Position numbers and translations under genes: made by a program. A model generated the notes under the pieces. That model ran no database searches and had not been told where the DNA came from. It was given only the letters and a program-made list of their open reading frames with translations. Below are positions 21,982-30,204 of a stretch of DNA of 44,085 bases, piece by piece. The stretch is from VRUE01 sp035557635 (GTDB lineage Bacteria > Actinomycetota > Thermoleophilia > Solirubrobacterales > 70-9). The stretch spans positions 1 through 44,085 of the forward strand of contig DATMDR010000044.1 in NCBI GenBank assembly GCA_035557635.1. The letters run 5' to 3'. Numbering within the stretch: position 1 is the stretch's first letter; every line of letters starts with the position of its first letter.

Positions 21982-23310
21982 GTGGACGACCGGCTATTCG
22001 AAACCGAGCAGGCTCCCCCCGCTGACGTTCCAGCTAGCGATGCGCCGCTGGCTGTGCGGATGCGTCCCCGTTCGCTCGATGAGCTGGTGGGGCAAGAGCA
22101 TGTGCTCGGGGCCGGGTCGGCGCTCAGGACGGCGATTGAGGAGGGGCATCCGCATAGCGCGATCTTGTACGGGCCGCCGGGGTCGGGGAAGACTACGTTG
22201 GCGCGGATCGCGGCTGCCGGGGCCGAGGGGGCGTTCGAGGAGGAGTCGGCGGTCAACGCGGGCAAAGCCGAGATCCGGGCGGTGATCGAGCGGGCTCGGG
22301 AGCGGCGGCGATCGGCTGGGCGGCCGACGGTGCTCTTCCTCGACGAGATCCACCGCTTCAACAAGGCCCAGCAGGACGCCCTGCTGCCGGCGGTCGAGGA
22401 GGGGCTGCTGACGCTGATCGGGGCGACCACCGAGAACCCCTACTTCGAGGTCAACTCGGCCCTGCTCTCGCGTTGCCAGGTCTACGAGCTGCGGCCGCTC
22501 GAGCCGGAGCAGGTCGAGGAGCTGCTGCGCCGGGCGCTCGCCGACCCCGAGCGCGGCCTCGCCGACCCGCCGCCAGTCGAGGACGCGGCGCTGGAGATGC
22601 TGGCGCACCGCAGCGGCGGCGACGCCCGGGTGGCGCTCTCGGCGCTGGAGCGCGCCGCGGAGCGCTCGCACGGCGAACCGGTCGACGTCGCCGCGATCGA
22701 GGACGCGCTGCAGCGCAAGGCGTTGGACTACGACCGCCAGGGCGATCGCCACTACGACTTCATCTCGGCCTGGATCAAGGCGACCCGCGGCTCCGACGTC
22801 GACGCCTCGCTCTACTACCTGGCGGTGATGCTGGAGGGAGGGGAGGACCCGCGCTTCATCGCCCGCCGCATGGTCATCCTCGCCTCCGAGGACGTCGGCA
22901 ACGCCGACCCGCAGGCGCTGCTGGTCGCCGATGCCGCCGCTCGCGCCGTCGACCGCGTCGGCCTGCCCGAGTGCGCGCTCAACCTCGCCCAGGCCGCCGT
23001 CTACCTCGCCCTGGCGCCGAAGTCCAACGCCTCCTACAAGGCGCTCTCGGCGGCCCGGGCCGAGGTGCGCGAGAACGGCGCCCAGACGCCGCCCGACCAC
23101 CTCCGCGACGCTCACTACCCCGGCGCGAAGAAGCTCGGCCGGGGGGAGGGCTACCGCTACGCCCACGACGAGCCGGGAGGCGTCAGCGACCAGCGGCTGC
23201 TGCCCGACGGACTCGGCGACCAGCGCTTCTACTCCCCCACCGATCGTGGCTTCGAGGCGGAGCTGGGCAGGCGCCTGGAGCAGCTGCGCAAGCGCTTCGG
23301 CAGGGGTTAG
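21982..23310 (+). CDS. rarA: Replication-associated recombination protein A (RarA/MgsA AAA+ ATPase)
   Basis: GTG 21982 gives 442 residues (VDDRLFETEQAPPADVPASD); the frame is open upstream only through the inverted repeat. Seen: PLAVRMRPRSLDELVGQEHV, Walker A ILYGPPGSGKTTLARI, Walker B VLFLDEIHRFNKAQQDALLP, sensor-1 GATTENPYFEVNSALLSRC, and the C-terminal domain with DYDRQGDRHYDFISAWIK and KKLGRGEGYRYAHDEPGG. RarA is a clamp-loader-like tetrameric ATPase acting at stalled replication forks. Confidence 0.95.
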   Translation: MDDRLFETEQAPPADVPASDAPLAVRMRPRSLDELVGQEHVLGAGSALRTAIEEGHPHSAILYGPPGSGKTTLARIAAAGAEGAFEEESAVNAGKAEIRAVIERARERRRSAGRPTVLFLDEIHRFNKAQQDALLPAVEEGLLTLIGATTENPYFEVNSALLSRCQVYELRPLEPEQVEELLRRALADPERGLADPPPVEDAALEMLAHRSGGDARVALSALERAAERSHGEPVDVAAIEDALQRKALDYDRQGDRHYDFISAWIKATRGSDVDASLYYLAVMLEGGEDPRFIARRMVILASEDVGNADPQALLVADAAARAVDRVGLPECALNLAQAAVYLALAPKSNASYKALSAARAEVRENGAQTPPDHLRDAHYPGAKKLGRGEGYRYAHDEPGGVSDQRLLPDGLGDQRFYSPTDRGFEAELGRRLEQLRKRFGRG

Positions 23311-23531
23311 TGCAGGCGCAACTTCCAATACCGATCGGTGTTTCAAAGTTGGCTTTCCAAGTTAGAGCCAGGGAGAGCCGACACACCGGCCGGAGGCCTG
23401 GACTGGGGGCCTCCGGCCGGGCCTAACAAGGGAAGCCCAGGGGGAACCGACGACCGCGCCGATTTCGCGCGGCCGTCGGGCATCGAGGCCTTAACAGCTC
23501 GTTCGAGGAGCCGGGATACGCTCGCGGCCCG
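23311..23531 (+). other. 221-bp structured intergenic region
   Basis: It holds two strong hairpins. The first has perfect 13-nt arms 23386-23398 and 23408-23420 (CCGGCCGGAGGCC and complement) around a 9-nt loop. The second spans 23447-23479 with arms CCGACGACCGCGC and GCGCGGCCGTCGG, one mismatch. There is no clear T run, so the first may be the rarA terminator in an organism with U-poor terminators, or both may form a leader of the permease gene at 23532. I could not match it to a known riboswitch class. Confidence 0.45.
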
Positions 23532-24284
23532 ATGGAGCCGCTGGAGCTGATCTGCGTCGCGGTCTGGTCGTTCGCGGTCGCGGTCGCGGGAGGTATTGCC
23601 GGGCTTGTCCTGGGCAACCTGCGACTGCCTGTCGTCCTCCAGTTCTCCTCCTCTGCGGCAGCCGGGGCGGGCGCCAATGTGGCGATCAGCGCCGCCTCCG
23701 CCTTTACGGCCTCGATCGCCCACTGGCGCGGCGGCCGGATCGACTGGCGCCTGTTCTGGCTGATGGCGCCGCCCTCGCTGGTCGGCGGCATCGTCGGCGG
23801 ACTGGTCTCGGGCGAGTTGCCCCAGCGGCTGCTGCTGGCGACGATCGCGATCGTCGTTCTCTATGGGGCGTTCGAGATCGCGCGACGACGACGACAGCCC
23901 GCTGCCGCAGCACCACCGTCTGGAGGCGCCGCTGTCGCGATGGCGATCGCCTTCGCGATCGGCGTGCTCGGCGGCCTGGTTGGCCTCATTCTCGGCACTC
24001 TGCGGCTGCCGGCGATGGTCAAGTGGCTCGGCACTGCGCCGAAGGCGGCGGTCGGCACGAACGCCGCGACCGGCGTCGTCGTCGGAATCGGCGGCCTGAT
24101 CGGCCACCTCGCGGGAGGGGTCGAGTGGGCGCTGCTCGCCGCGGGTTGCGCCGGCGCGGTCCCGGGCGCATATCTGGGCGCTCACCTCACCGGGCGCCTC
24201 GACGATGACGCTCTGCTCAGGGCAATCGCGGCAATCCTCGTCGTCGCCGGCTTGGCCCTTGGCGTGCAGGCGGCGGTGGCATAG
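23532..24284 (+). CDS. TauE/SafE-like membrane permease
   Basis: The 250-residue protein has about eight hydrophobic segments with an internal duplication: GGIAGLVLGNLRLPVVLQF in the first half is mirrored by GGLVGLILGTLRLPAMVKWL in the second, and AAGAGANVAISAASAF by APKAAVGTNAATGVVVG. This two-fold repeat is the hallmark of the sulfite exporter TauE/SafE (DUF81) family, which moves small anions or organosulfur compounds. It begins with ATG 23532 and ends 25 nt before the next gene. Confidence 0.82.
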   Translation: MEPLELICVAVWSFAVAVAGGIAGLVLGNLRLPVVLQFSSSAAAGAGANVAISAASAFTASIAHWRGGRIDWRLFWLMAPPSLVGGIVGGLVSGELPQRLLLATIAIVVLYGAFEIARRRRQPAAAAPPSGGAAVAMAIAFAIGVLGGLVGLILGTLRLPAMVKWLGTAPKAAVGTNAATGVVVGIGGLIGHLAGGVEWALLAAGCAGAVPGAYLGAHLTGRLDDDALLRAIAAILVVAGLALGVQAAVA

Positions 24285-24309
24285 ATAGCGGGCCGTCTAT
24301 CTTGGAGCC

Positions 24310-25134
24310 ATGAGCTCGGAGCCTTTGCGACTCGGCGGCATGGCGCTGCGCAACGGGTTGCTAATCCACGGCCCGACCCACTGGGCCGCCGCGGTGCGCG
24401 ACGCCGACGGGAAGATCCAGGTCGCCTCGGAGCGCAAGCCCGAGCTGGCCCCTGGCCTGGCGGCGAAACTCCCAGGCCTGCGCGGGCCGCTGCGCCTGGC
24501 CGAGGCGCTGGCGGTGCTGCCGCTGACCCGGCGCCGGCTGCGCGCCGCCCGGCTCCCGTTCGAGGACTGGCGCGTGCTCGCCGCGATCGGGGCGACGCTG
24601 GCGGCGACCGCGGCGCTGCGCAAGCGGGTCGGCAGCTCGGCGCTGCGCGAGAGCGTCATCCAGGTGGTCGGCGCCTTGCCGGCAGTGGTGGCGCTGCTCG
24701 ACCGCGACCTCGCCGCCTACCACGGCGTCGAGCACAAGGCGATCGCCGCCTACGAGCAGGGGATTGAGGACCCGGCCGGCGTGCCCAAGGAGCACGACCG
24801 CTGCGGCTCCAACCTGGTCACCCCGATGATGCTGCTCTCGGTGGGCGGCACGGTCCTGCTCGAGCGGCTGGTCGAGCGGCCGGGTCCGCTGGCCCGCGCC
24901 GCGGTCGGGCTGGGCGGCGCCTCGATTGCGGTCGAGATGTTCGCCTGGAGCGACCGGCATCACGGCGCCCCCCTCGCGGAGGCGTTCCACACGCCGGGCC
25001 GTGAGATCCAGCGCCGCCTGGCGACCAAGGAGCCGACGCCGGAGCAGCTCGAGGTCGGCGTCGCGGCGCTGGCCGAGATCCTCCGCGTCGAGCAGGCAGG
25101 CGGCGCCGGGGATGAGCCGCCGCCGGCCACGTAG
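24310..25134 (+). CDS. DUF1385 (YqhQ-like) membrane protein
   Basis: The 274-residue product shows the DUF1385 hallmarks: RLGGMALRNGLLIHGPTHWA at the N-terminus, AYHGVEHKAIAAYEQGIED, and HDRCGSNLVTPMMLLSVGG, with hydrophobic segments between. The family is membrane-bound with conserved His, Glu and Cys residues and no firmly established function. It starts a compact run of four genes: 10 nt to the epimerase, then TGATG overlaps to the next two. Confidence 0.88.
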   Translation: MSSEPLRLGGMALRNGLLIHGPTHWAAAVRDADGKIQVASERKPELAPGLAAKLPGLRGPLRLAEALAVLPLTRRRLRAARLPFEDWRVLAAIGATLAATAALRKRVGSSALRESVIQVVGALPAVVALLDRDLAAYHGVEHKAIAAYEQGIEDPAGVPKEHDRCGSNLVTPMMLLSVGGTVLLERLVERPGPLARAAVGLGGASIAVEMFAWSDRHHGAPLAEAFHTPGREIQRRLATKEPTPEQLEVGVAALAEILRVEQAGGAGDEPPPAT

Positions 25135-25144
25135 ACTGCCGCCC

Positions 25145-25558
25145 GTGTTCAGCAGGATCGACCACATCGGCGTCGCCGTCGAGGACATCGACGCGGGGAT
25201 CGAGCTCTATGCGAAGAGCTTCGAGATGGAGCTGGCGCATCGCGAGACGGTCGAGTCGCAGGGTGTCGAGGCGGTCCTGCTCGACGTCGGCGACGGCCAC
25301 GTCGAGCTGCTGCGGCCGCTGGGGCCGGACACCGCGGTCGGCAAGTTCCTCGCCCGCAAGGGCCCTGGCCTGCACCACGTCGCTTACGCCGTCGACGACA
25401 TCGACGCGACGCTGGAGCGCCTGGCCGCGGCCGGGATCGAGTTGATCGACAGCGAGGCGCGGACCGGCATCCGCGATAGCCGCGTCGCATTCCTGCACCC
25501 GCGCTCGACCGGCGGAGTGCTGACCGAGATCGTCGAACCCGCTGGAGGTGGGCACTGA
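25145..25558 (+). CDS. mce: Methylmalonyl-CoA epimerase-like glyoxalase-fold protein
   Basis: GTG 25145 gives 137 residues (FSRIDHIGVAVEDIDAGIEL). It has the two beta-alpha-beta-beta-beta halves of the vicinal-oxygen-chelate fold and metal ligands in RIDHIGVAV, HVELLRPL, GLHHVAYAVDD and LTEIVEP (His, Glu/Gln, His, Glu pattern of the epimerase). It should interconvert (R)- and (S)-methylmalonyl-CoA in propionyl-CoA metabolism. No mutase or carboxylase is in the window. Confidence 0.85.
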   Translation: MFSRIDHIGVAVEDIDAGIELYAKSFEMELAHRETVESQGVEAVLLDVGDGHVELLRPLGPDTAVGKFLARKGPGLHHVAYAVDDIDATLERLAAAGIELIDSEARTGIRDSRVAFLHPRSTGGVLTEIVEPAGGGH

Positions 25559-25785
25559 TGGCAGAAGCGCAACGTGTAGAGATCGGCTTCGAGGGCGGCC
25601 AGGTCGTCTCCGTGCGGCTCACCGACGACGAGCTGAAGGACCTGCGCAAGCAGGTGGAGAAGGGTGGCTGGCACGACGTCAAGACCGAGGACGGCGTGCT
25701 CGCCGTCTACCTCGGCAAGGTCTCCTTCCTGCGCATCGACTCGGGCGAGCACCAGGTCGGCTTCGGCCTCAACCGCCCGGCCTGA
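25558..25785 (+). CDS. Small conserved-looking protein, 75 aa
   Basis: ATG 25558 overlaps the epimerase stop (TGATG) and its own stop overlaps the next ATG (TGATG), so this frame is embedded in the operon. The protein (EAQRVEIGFEGGQVVSVRLT, then DDELKDLRKQVEKGGWHDVK and DGVLAVYLGKVSFLRIDSGE) looks like a small beta-rich, soluble domain that could bind a ligand or partner. Function not recognised. Confidence 0.75.
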   Translation: MAEAQRVEIGFEGGQVVSVRLTDDELKDLRKQVEKGGWHDVKTEDGVLAVYLGKVSFLRIDSGEHQVGFGLNRPA

Positions 25786-26396
25786 TGCGGGCGCGGACGC
25801 TGCTCGGCGTCGGCGCGGCAGCAACGCTGGGAGCGGCGCTGTGGTGGCGCAAGAACCCTTCGGCCTGTCCCTATGGCCAGCGCTTCTGGGTCGAAGCGCC
25901 GCACCCGGTCGTCACGCCCGAGCGGCTGCGCTCGGTCCTGCGTCCCGAGCCGGGCGAGCGGCTGCTGGAGATCGGCCCGGGCACCGGCTACTACACGCTC
26001 GACATGGCGCGGTGGGTGGGGCCCGAGGGCAAGGTCGAGATCTTCGACCTGCAGCAGGAGTTCCTCGAGCACACGATGGGTCGTGCGGCCAAACGTGACC
26101 TCGCCAACGTCGTCGCGACCCAGGGCGACGCGACCGACCTCCCCTACGAGGACGGCTCGATGGACGCCGTCATCCTCACCGCAGTGCTCGGCGAGATTCC
26201 GGATCCCGGCGCCGCCCTGCGCGAGATCCGCCGCGTCCTCCAGCCGACCGGCCGTCTCGTGGTCGGCGAGCTCTTCGGCGATCCCCACTTCACCACTCGC
26301 GCCAGCCTCCAGCACCAGGCCGCCGCGGCCGGCCTCGCCTACGAGTCCCACTCCGGCAACTGGTTCGCTTACTTCGCCCGGCTGACACCTGCCTGA
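25785..26396 (+). CDS. Membrane-anchored SAM-dependent methyltransferase
   Basis: ATG 25785 gives 203 residues. A short N-terminal hydrophobic segment (LLGVGAAATLGAALWWRKNP) suggests a membrane anchor. The SAM fold follows: LLEIGPGTGYYTLDMARWVG (motif I), VEIFDLQQEFLEHTM, ATQGDATDLPYEDGSMDAVI and EIRRVLQPTGRLVVGELFGD. The order of secondary structure fits UbiE/Erg6-like methyltransferases that act on lipids or quinones. The substrate is not evident. Confidence 0.82.
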   Translation: MRARTLLGVGAAATLGAALWWRKNPSACPYGQRFWVEAPHPVVTPERLRSVLRPEPGERLLEIGPGTGYYTLDMARWVGPEGKVEIFDLQQEFLEHTMGRAAKRDLANVVATQGDATDLPYEDGSMDAVILTAVLGEIPDPGAALREIRRVLQPTGRLVVGELFGDPHFTTRASLQHQAAAAGLAYESHSGNWFAYFARLTPA

Positions 26397-26438
26397 AGCG
26401 GCCCCGTTTCCACAGGCGAAAGGCTCGAGGCAAGGCAG

Positions 26439-26480
26439 GGGACAGCCCCGGCGAGCCGAAGCGTCGCCGGGGCCTGTCCC
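26439..26480. terminator. Bidirectional terminator hairpin
   Basis: The 16-nt left arm GGGACAGCCCCGGCGA (26439-26454) pairs with 26464-26480, with one bulged C, around a 9-nt loop. It lies between the convergent methyltransferase (+) and repeat-protein gene (-) and probably ends transcription from both sides. Confidence 0.75.
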
Positions 26481-26503
26481 TTCGAGGTGTCTCGTCTAGT
26501 CGG

Positions 26504-28513
26504 CTACCAGGACGAGCCTCGCGATCCACTCGAGTTGAGCTGAACCACCTTCACCTCGTTCTCTGCCTCGGCGTCGCCACCGTCGGCATCGGCGTCTCCG
26601 CCGTCGCCTCCGGTCGCATCGCCGCTGGTCGCCTCGGTGTCTCCACCCTCGGCGTTCGCGTCGTGGCTTCCGCTATTGCCGTAGTCGCAACCGCAGGAGG
26701 ACTTGTGCTCGAGTGGCACGTTCTCCTCCTGGGGCTTTGACTCGGCCTTGGCGTTGCCGTTGTGCTCCTGGGTGTTGCCGGTATTGGCGTCTCCGCCCTT
26801 ACCGCCGGTGGCGTTGGCTTCGCCGCCGGTCGCCGTGGGGTCACCCTGTTTGACGTCCGACTTGTTGCTCTGTGGCGAGCCCGAGCCGTCTGTCGAGTGA
26901 CTCTTGCAGCCGCAATCCCCGTGCTTGGAACCGCGGGACTTCTTGCCTGACGACTCGTTGGTCTGCTTGACCACCGCGTCGTTCTCGGCCTCGGCGTCGC
27001 CGCCGTCGGCATCGGCGTCTCCGCCATCACCGCCGCGCGCGTCGCCACTGCGGGCCTTGGTGTCTCCACCCTCGGCGTCGGCATCGTTGTGGCTTCCGCC
27101 CTTGCCGCGATCGCAGCCGCAGGACTTGGACTTGGTCTGTCCGTTGGGCTGCTGCTCGCGCGGCTCCGACTTGGCCTCGGCGTTGCCGTTGTGCTTCTGC
27201 GTGTTGCCGGTGTTGGCGTCTCCGCCGTCACCGCCGGTGGCGTTGGCTTCGCCGCCGGTCGCTTCCGGGCTGCCCTGGTGGACGCTCGACTCGTTGCTCT
27301 GGGACCCAGAGCTCGAGCCGTTCATCTCCCAGGGAGCTTTCTGGCACCCGCAATCCCCGTGAGAGGAATTGCCGGAGCCATGGCCCGACGACTCGTTGGT
27401 CTGCTCGACCTCGGCGTCGTTCTCGGCCTCGGCGTCGCCGCCGTCGGCATCGGCGTCTCCGCCGTCACCTCCGGTTGCGTCGCCGCTTCTCGCCTCGGTG
27501 TCTCCACCCTCGGCGTCGGCATCGCCGCCTACCGAGATGGCAACGGCGTTGCCGTTCCCGATCTGCGTGTTGCCGGTGTTGGCGTCTCCGCCCTTACCGC
27601 CCGTGGCGTTGGCGTCGCCGCCGTACGCGCTCGGGTCGCCCTGCTCGATTTTCGAGCTGTTGCTCTGTGAGGAGCTCGAGCTGTCCGTCGAGTGACTCTC
27701 GCAGCCGCACTTCTCGTACGAGGAGTGACCGCCGCCCGACTCGTTGGTCTGCTCGACCTCCGCGTCGTTCTCGGCCTCGGCGTCGCCGCCGTCGGCATCG
27801 GCGTCTCCGCCGTCACCGCCGCGTGCATCGCCGCTCCTCGCCTCGGTGTCTCCACCCTTGGCGTCTGCGTCGTTGCTGTGGCTTCCGCCCTTATGACCGC
27901 AGCCGCAGGAGTTGCTCTCCTTCTGCTCCTGGGGCTCGGACTTGGCGTAGGCATTGCCGTTGCCTATTTGGGTGTTGCCGGTATTGGCGTCGCCGCCCTT
28001 ACCGCCCGTGGCGTTGGCGTCTCCACCAGTCGCTTCGGGACTGCCTTGATGGACGCTCGACTCGTTGCTCTGCGAGCCGGAACCGTCCGTCGAGTGGCTC
28101 TCGCAGCAACCCTTGTGAGAGTCGCTGTCACTGCCCGACTCGTTGGTCTGCTTGACCACCGCGTCGTTCTCGGCCTCGGCGTCGCCGCCATCGGCGTCGG
28201 CGTCGCCACCGTCACCTCCGGTTGCGTCGCCGCTGGTCGCCTCGGTGTCTCCACCCTCGGCGTCGGCGTCGCCGCCGACCGAGACGGCAACCGCGTTGCC
28301 GTTGCCGATCTGCGTATTGCCGGTATTGGCGTCGCCGCCTTCACCGCCGGTTGCGTTGGCTTCGCCGCCTGTCGCGCTCGGGTCGCCCTGGGTCACGCTG
28401 CTGCTGTTGGTCTGCCCGGAAGAGGGCACCGGCAGCGGCACGGAAGCGGCGGCAGGCGCCGATCCGATAGCCATGGCGACCACGACCGCGATTGCAGCCA
28501 TGGAACTTCTCAT
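26504..28513 (-). CDS. Secreted five-repeat Gly/Asp/Asn protein with paired cysteines
   Basis: The 669-residue product has a signal peptide (residues 1-24, AIAVVVAMAIGSAPAAAS) and a good ribosome site (AAAGGA at 28521-28526, 7 nt before the ATG). The rest is five repeats of about 95-120 residues (about 33-125, 147-257, 282-374, 404-521, 547-660). Each has a curlin-like start (SQSNESSVHQG), ANATGG-x-GGDANTGNTQ, GNGNA, and a nearly invariant GGDGGDADADGGDAEAEN, then KQTNES. Repeats 2, 4 and 5 carry a central insert with C-G-C; the linkers between repeats carry CC or CGC. All 14 cysteines come in such pairs (near 136, 203, 269, 388, 465, 534, 607). No sorting motif or catalytic domain is visible. 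Structural, metal-binding or amyloid-type surface roles are possible; none is shown. Confidence 0.85.
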   Translation of the reverse strand: MRSSMAAIAVVVAMAIGSAPAAASVPLPVPSSGQTNSSSVTQGDPSATGGEANATGGEGGDANTGNTQIGNGNAVAVSVGGDADAEGGDTEATSGDATGGDGGDADADGGDAEAENDAVVKQTNESGSDSDSHKGCCESHSTDGSGSQSNESSVHQGSPEATGGDANATGGKGGDANTGNTQIGNGNAYAKSEPQEQKESNSCGCGHKGGSHSNDADAKGGDTEARSGDARGGDGGDADADGGDAEAENDAEVEQTNESGGGHSSYEKCGCESHSTDSSSSSQSNSSKIEQGDPSAYGGDANATGGKGGDANTGNTQIGNGNAVAISVGGDADAEGGDTEARSGDATGGDGGDADADGGDAEAENDAEVEQTNESSGHGSGNSSHGDCGCQKAPWEMNGSSSGSQSNESSVHQGSPEATGGEANATGGDGGDANTGNTQKHNGNAEAKSEPREQQPNGQTKSKSCGCDRGKGGSHNDADAEGGDTKARSGDARGGDGGDADADGGDAEAENDAVVKQTNESSGKKSRGSKHGDCGCKSHSTDGSGSPQSNKSDVKQGDPTATGGEANATGGKGGDANTGNTQEHNGNAKAESKPQEENVPLEHKSSCGCDYGNSGSHDANAEGGDTEATSGDATGGDGGDADADGGDAEAENEVKVVQLNSSGSRGSSW

Positions 28514-28597
28514 TGGTAATTCCTTTCGTGCTCGAGTTGCGTTTCGCCGGGGAGTGAGAGGGCTCCCGGCGCAGCCCTGGTTGGGGTCCGAGAGGAC

Positions 28598-29647
28598 CTA
28601 GCCAGGGCGCTCGAGCGCGCAGACGAAGGGAGTTGGCGCCGGGAAGTCCGGCAGCTCCCTGAGCCTGCGGAGTATCGCCGGCGATGCCAGCGCGAGCAAC
28701 GCGAGCAGCGCGGCGATGGGGACGAAGAACGAAGCCCCTGAGCCTGATGTGGTCAGGCCGGTCGTCGACCCCAGCGGTACTGGACCGCTGGGAGACGCAG
28801 GGCTATTGAAGTGTGGAACCGAACCCACGGCGGTGGCGAGGATCGTCAAGGGTTGGGCACCCGCGAGATCGATCGAGCCGTTCGGGCTCTCGACGCTGAG
28901 GAGGTCGATCGCAGCTGTGTCGGCCGTGCGGGTCGCCGGCACGCTCTTCTCCGCCTCGGGAAGGAGTCCCACCCAGGCGCCGGCCAGCAGGCTCTTGCCG
29001 ACCGGCGCCTGATGCTGATGGAGGGGGAGGCTCTGATCCGACGGTGCCGCGGGGCCCGCTGGTGCTTGGCCTGGGAGCGCGGGAAGTACAGCTTTCTCGG
29101 CCGAGGCGACGAGGTCCATCGCCCGCGCCTGAGCCTCGTCGCTCAACCGGTCCACCCCTTTGGCTACCTGTGCGACGGGCTTGGCGATCTTCTCGGGGAG
29201 CGGCGCTGCCGCCGCAGCCTCGGAAGTGCTCTCGAGGGTTCTGGAAGTCTCCTCGCCGGCTCTGGCGACGAGGCCAGAGGCTGGTCGGTCGCCGGCCTCC
29301 GAAGCTGCCACGGTCCCAGCATCGGCTGTCACGGCCGCCACGCCGGCGGTTACGTCGGAGACGGCGCGGGCCGCATCGGAAGCAGGACTAGATGGGGGAG
29401 GAGTGGGAGCAGGAGCGGGCGAGGGAGCGGCTGTCGCCGACCCCTCGACCACGGGCGCGACTTCGGGCGCTTCCGCGGCAGGTTCCGGAGCGACTTCGAC
29501 CACCTCGCTGGGTGCGGCACCGGCACCGGCTGCCTGGGGCACCTGACCCTTGACCGGCGTCGCTGCAAGAAGCGCCGTGAGCACCGCTCCCAAAAGGATC
29601 CAGAGAGCGAACTTGCCCCTCGGTAGTTGTCTGGCTGAAACTCCCAC
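28598..29647 (-). CDS. Membrane-anchored Ala/Pro-rich extracellular protein
   Basis: GTG 29647 gives 349 residues. An N-terminal hydrophobic segment (FALWILLGAVLTALLAATPV) is followed by a long Ala/Pro/Ser/Glu-rich region (PAPAPTPPPSSPASDAARAV), a helical part (EKIAKPVAQVAKGVDRLSDE), a beta-type stretch (IDLLSVESPNGSIDLAGAQP) and a C-terminal membrane helix (FFVPIAALLALLALASPAIL) with a short basic tail. The layout is signal peptide, extracellular stalk, membrane anchor. It lies 84 bp upstream of the repeat-protein gene on the same strand and is probably its operon partner, for example an anchor or export helper; that is inference. Confidence 0.7.
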   Translation of the reverse strand: MGVSARQLPRGKFALWILLGAVLTALLAATPVKGQVPQAAGAGAAPSEVVEVAPEPAAEAPEVAPVVEGSATAAPSPAPAPTPPPSSPASDAARAVSDVTAGVAAVTADAGTVAASEAGDRPASGLVARAGEETSRTLESTSEAAAAAPLPEKIAKPVAQVAKGVDRLSDEAQARAMDLVASAEKAVLPALPGQAPAGPAAPSDQSLPLHQHQAPVGKSLLAGAWVGLLPEAEKSVPATRTADTAAIDLLSVESPNGSIDLAGAQPLTILATAVGSVPHFNSPASPSGPVPLGSTTGLTTSGSGASFFVPIAALLALLALASPAILRRLRELPDFPAPTPFVCALERPG

Positions 29648-29886
29648 GAGCGAGCCAGATTACCCAATATTTGTCCAAATTCACACCGATTTTTAAAGTT
29701 TGGCGAGGCTCGATTTGTGGTCGAGACTCAGGCTCAGAGCCAAAATCCCTGCACGTAAGCGTGGCTTTGAGCAGCTGTCGGGACCCGTCCCGCAAATGTT
29801 AAGGAGCCACCGAAGTACCTACGCGGAATCGCGCGCGTCCATCGATGCGCGCCGTGAGCTGCTGGTCGCTTCGGCGCGCTCCGCGC
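29648..29886 (-). other. 239-bp upstream region of the surface-protein operon
   Basis: No convincing gene. Bases 29648-29720 are clearly AT-richer than the surroundings and probably contain the promoter of the gene starting at 29647. Further upstream a stem GTGGCT/AGCCAC (29761-29766 with 29805-29810) encloses a CGGGAC/GTCCCG hairpin (29779-29792). This could be a leader RNA structure or the terminator of the DUF6458 gene that ends at 29887 on the same strand. No known riboswitch class matched by eye. Confidence 0.4.
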
Positions 29887-30135
29887 TCAGTAGCGGGGCG
29901 GCTCGCGGACTTCGCGGCGTTCTTCGGCGACGCGCTCGTCGGGAAGGGCCGCGGCGCGGCGAGCCCGGTTCCCCACCATCGACTCGTAGACGAAGGTGAG
30001 GATGAGGCCGGCGGCGCCGGCGAGCATCAGGATCAGGCCGACCGTGTCGACGCTGACTCCCTCTACGTGGAGGTTCGTCGCGTAGCGCAGGATCGCGCCT
30101 ACGGCAATCAGGAATATCGCTCCTGCGATCGTCAC
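29887..30135 (-). CDS. DUF6458 family small membrane protein
   Basis: Eighty-two residues: two membrane helices (MTIAGAIFLIAVGAILRYAT and TVGLILMLAGAAGLILTFVY) separated by a short loop (NLHVEGVSVD), then a charged cytoplasmic tail (ARRAAALPDERVAEERREVR). The order GAIFLIAVGAIL...V..VGLILMIAG is typical of the actinobacterial DUF6458 family, whose function is unknown. It is the last gene of the minus-strand run starting at 32779. Confidence 0.85.
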   Translation of the reverse strand: MTIAGAIFLIAVGAILRYATNLHVEGVSVDTVGLILMLAGAAGLILTFVYESMVGNRARRAAALPDERVAEERREVREPPRY

Positions 30136-30204
30136 GGAAGCCTGTCTACCCAGCGTCCCAAACGCCGAAACAGCGGTGAGCCGGCCTCGATCATCTGTCC
30201 CCGG

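Noticed and set aside
22473..23426. 317-codon plus-strand frame inside rarA
   Set aside because: Shadow frame of rarA, Arg/Gly/Ala-rich with no motif.
26504..28513. CRISPR array or RTX toxin reading of the repeat region
   Set aside because: The repeats are long, in frame and coding. The Gly-Asp blocks lack the GGxGxDxLx nonapeptide spacing of RTX proteins.
27089..28519. Long plus-strand open frames opposite the repeat-protein gene (up to 275 codons)
   Set aside because: They mirror the minus-strand repeats, lack start signals, and their composition follows from the GC-biased codons of the real gene, which has a signal peptide and ribosome site.
29720..29830. c-di-GMP-I riboswitch upstream of the surface operon
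   Set aside because: Only a CAAAGCCACG-like stretch fits; the CAGGGCAAACC element and tetraloop receptor were not found.
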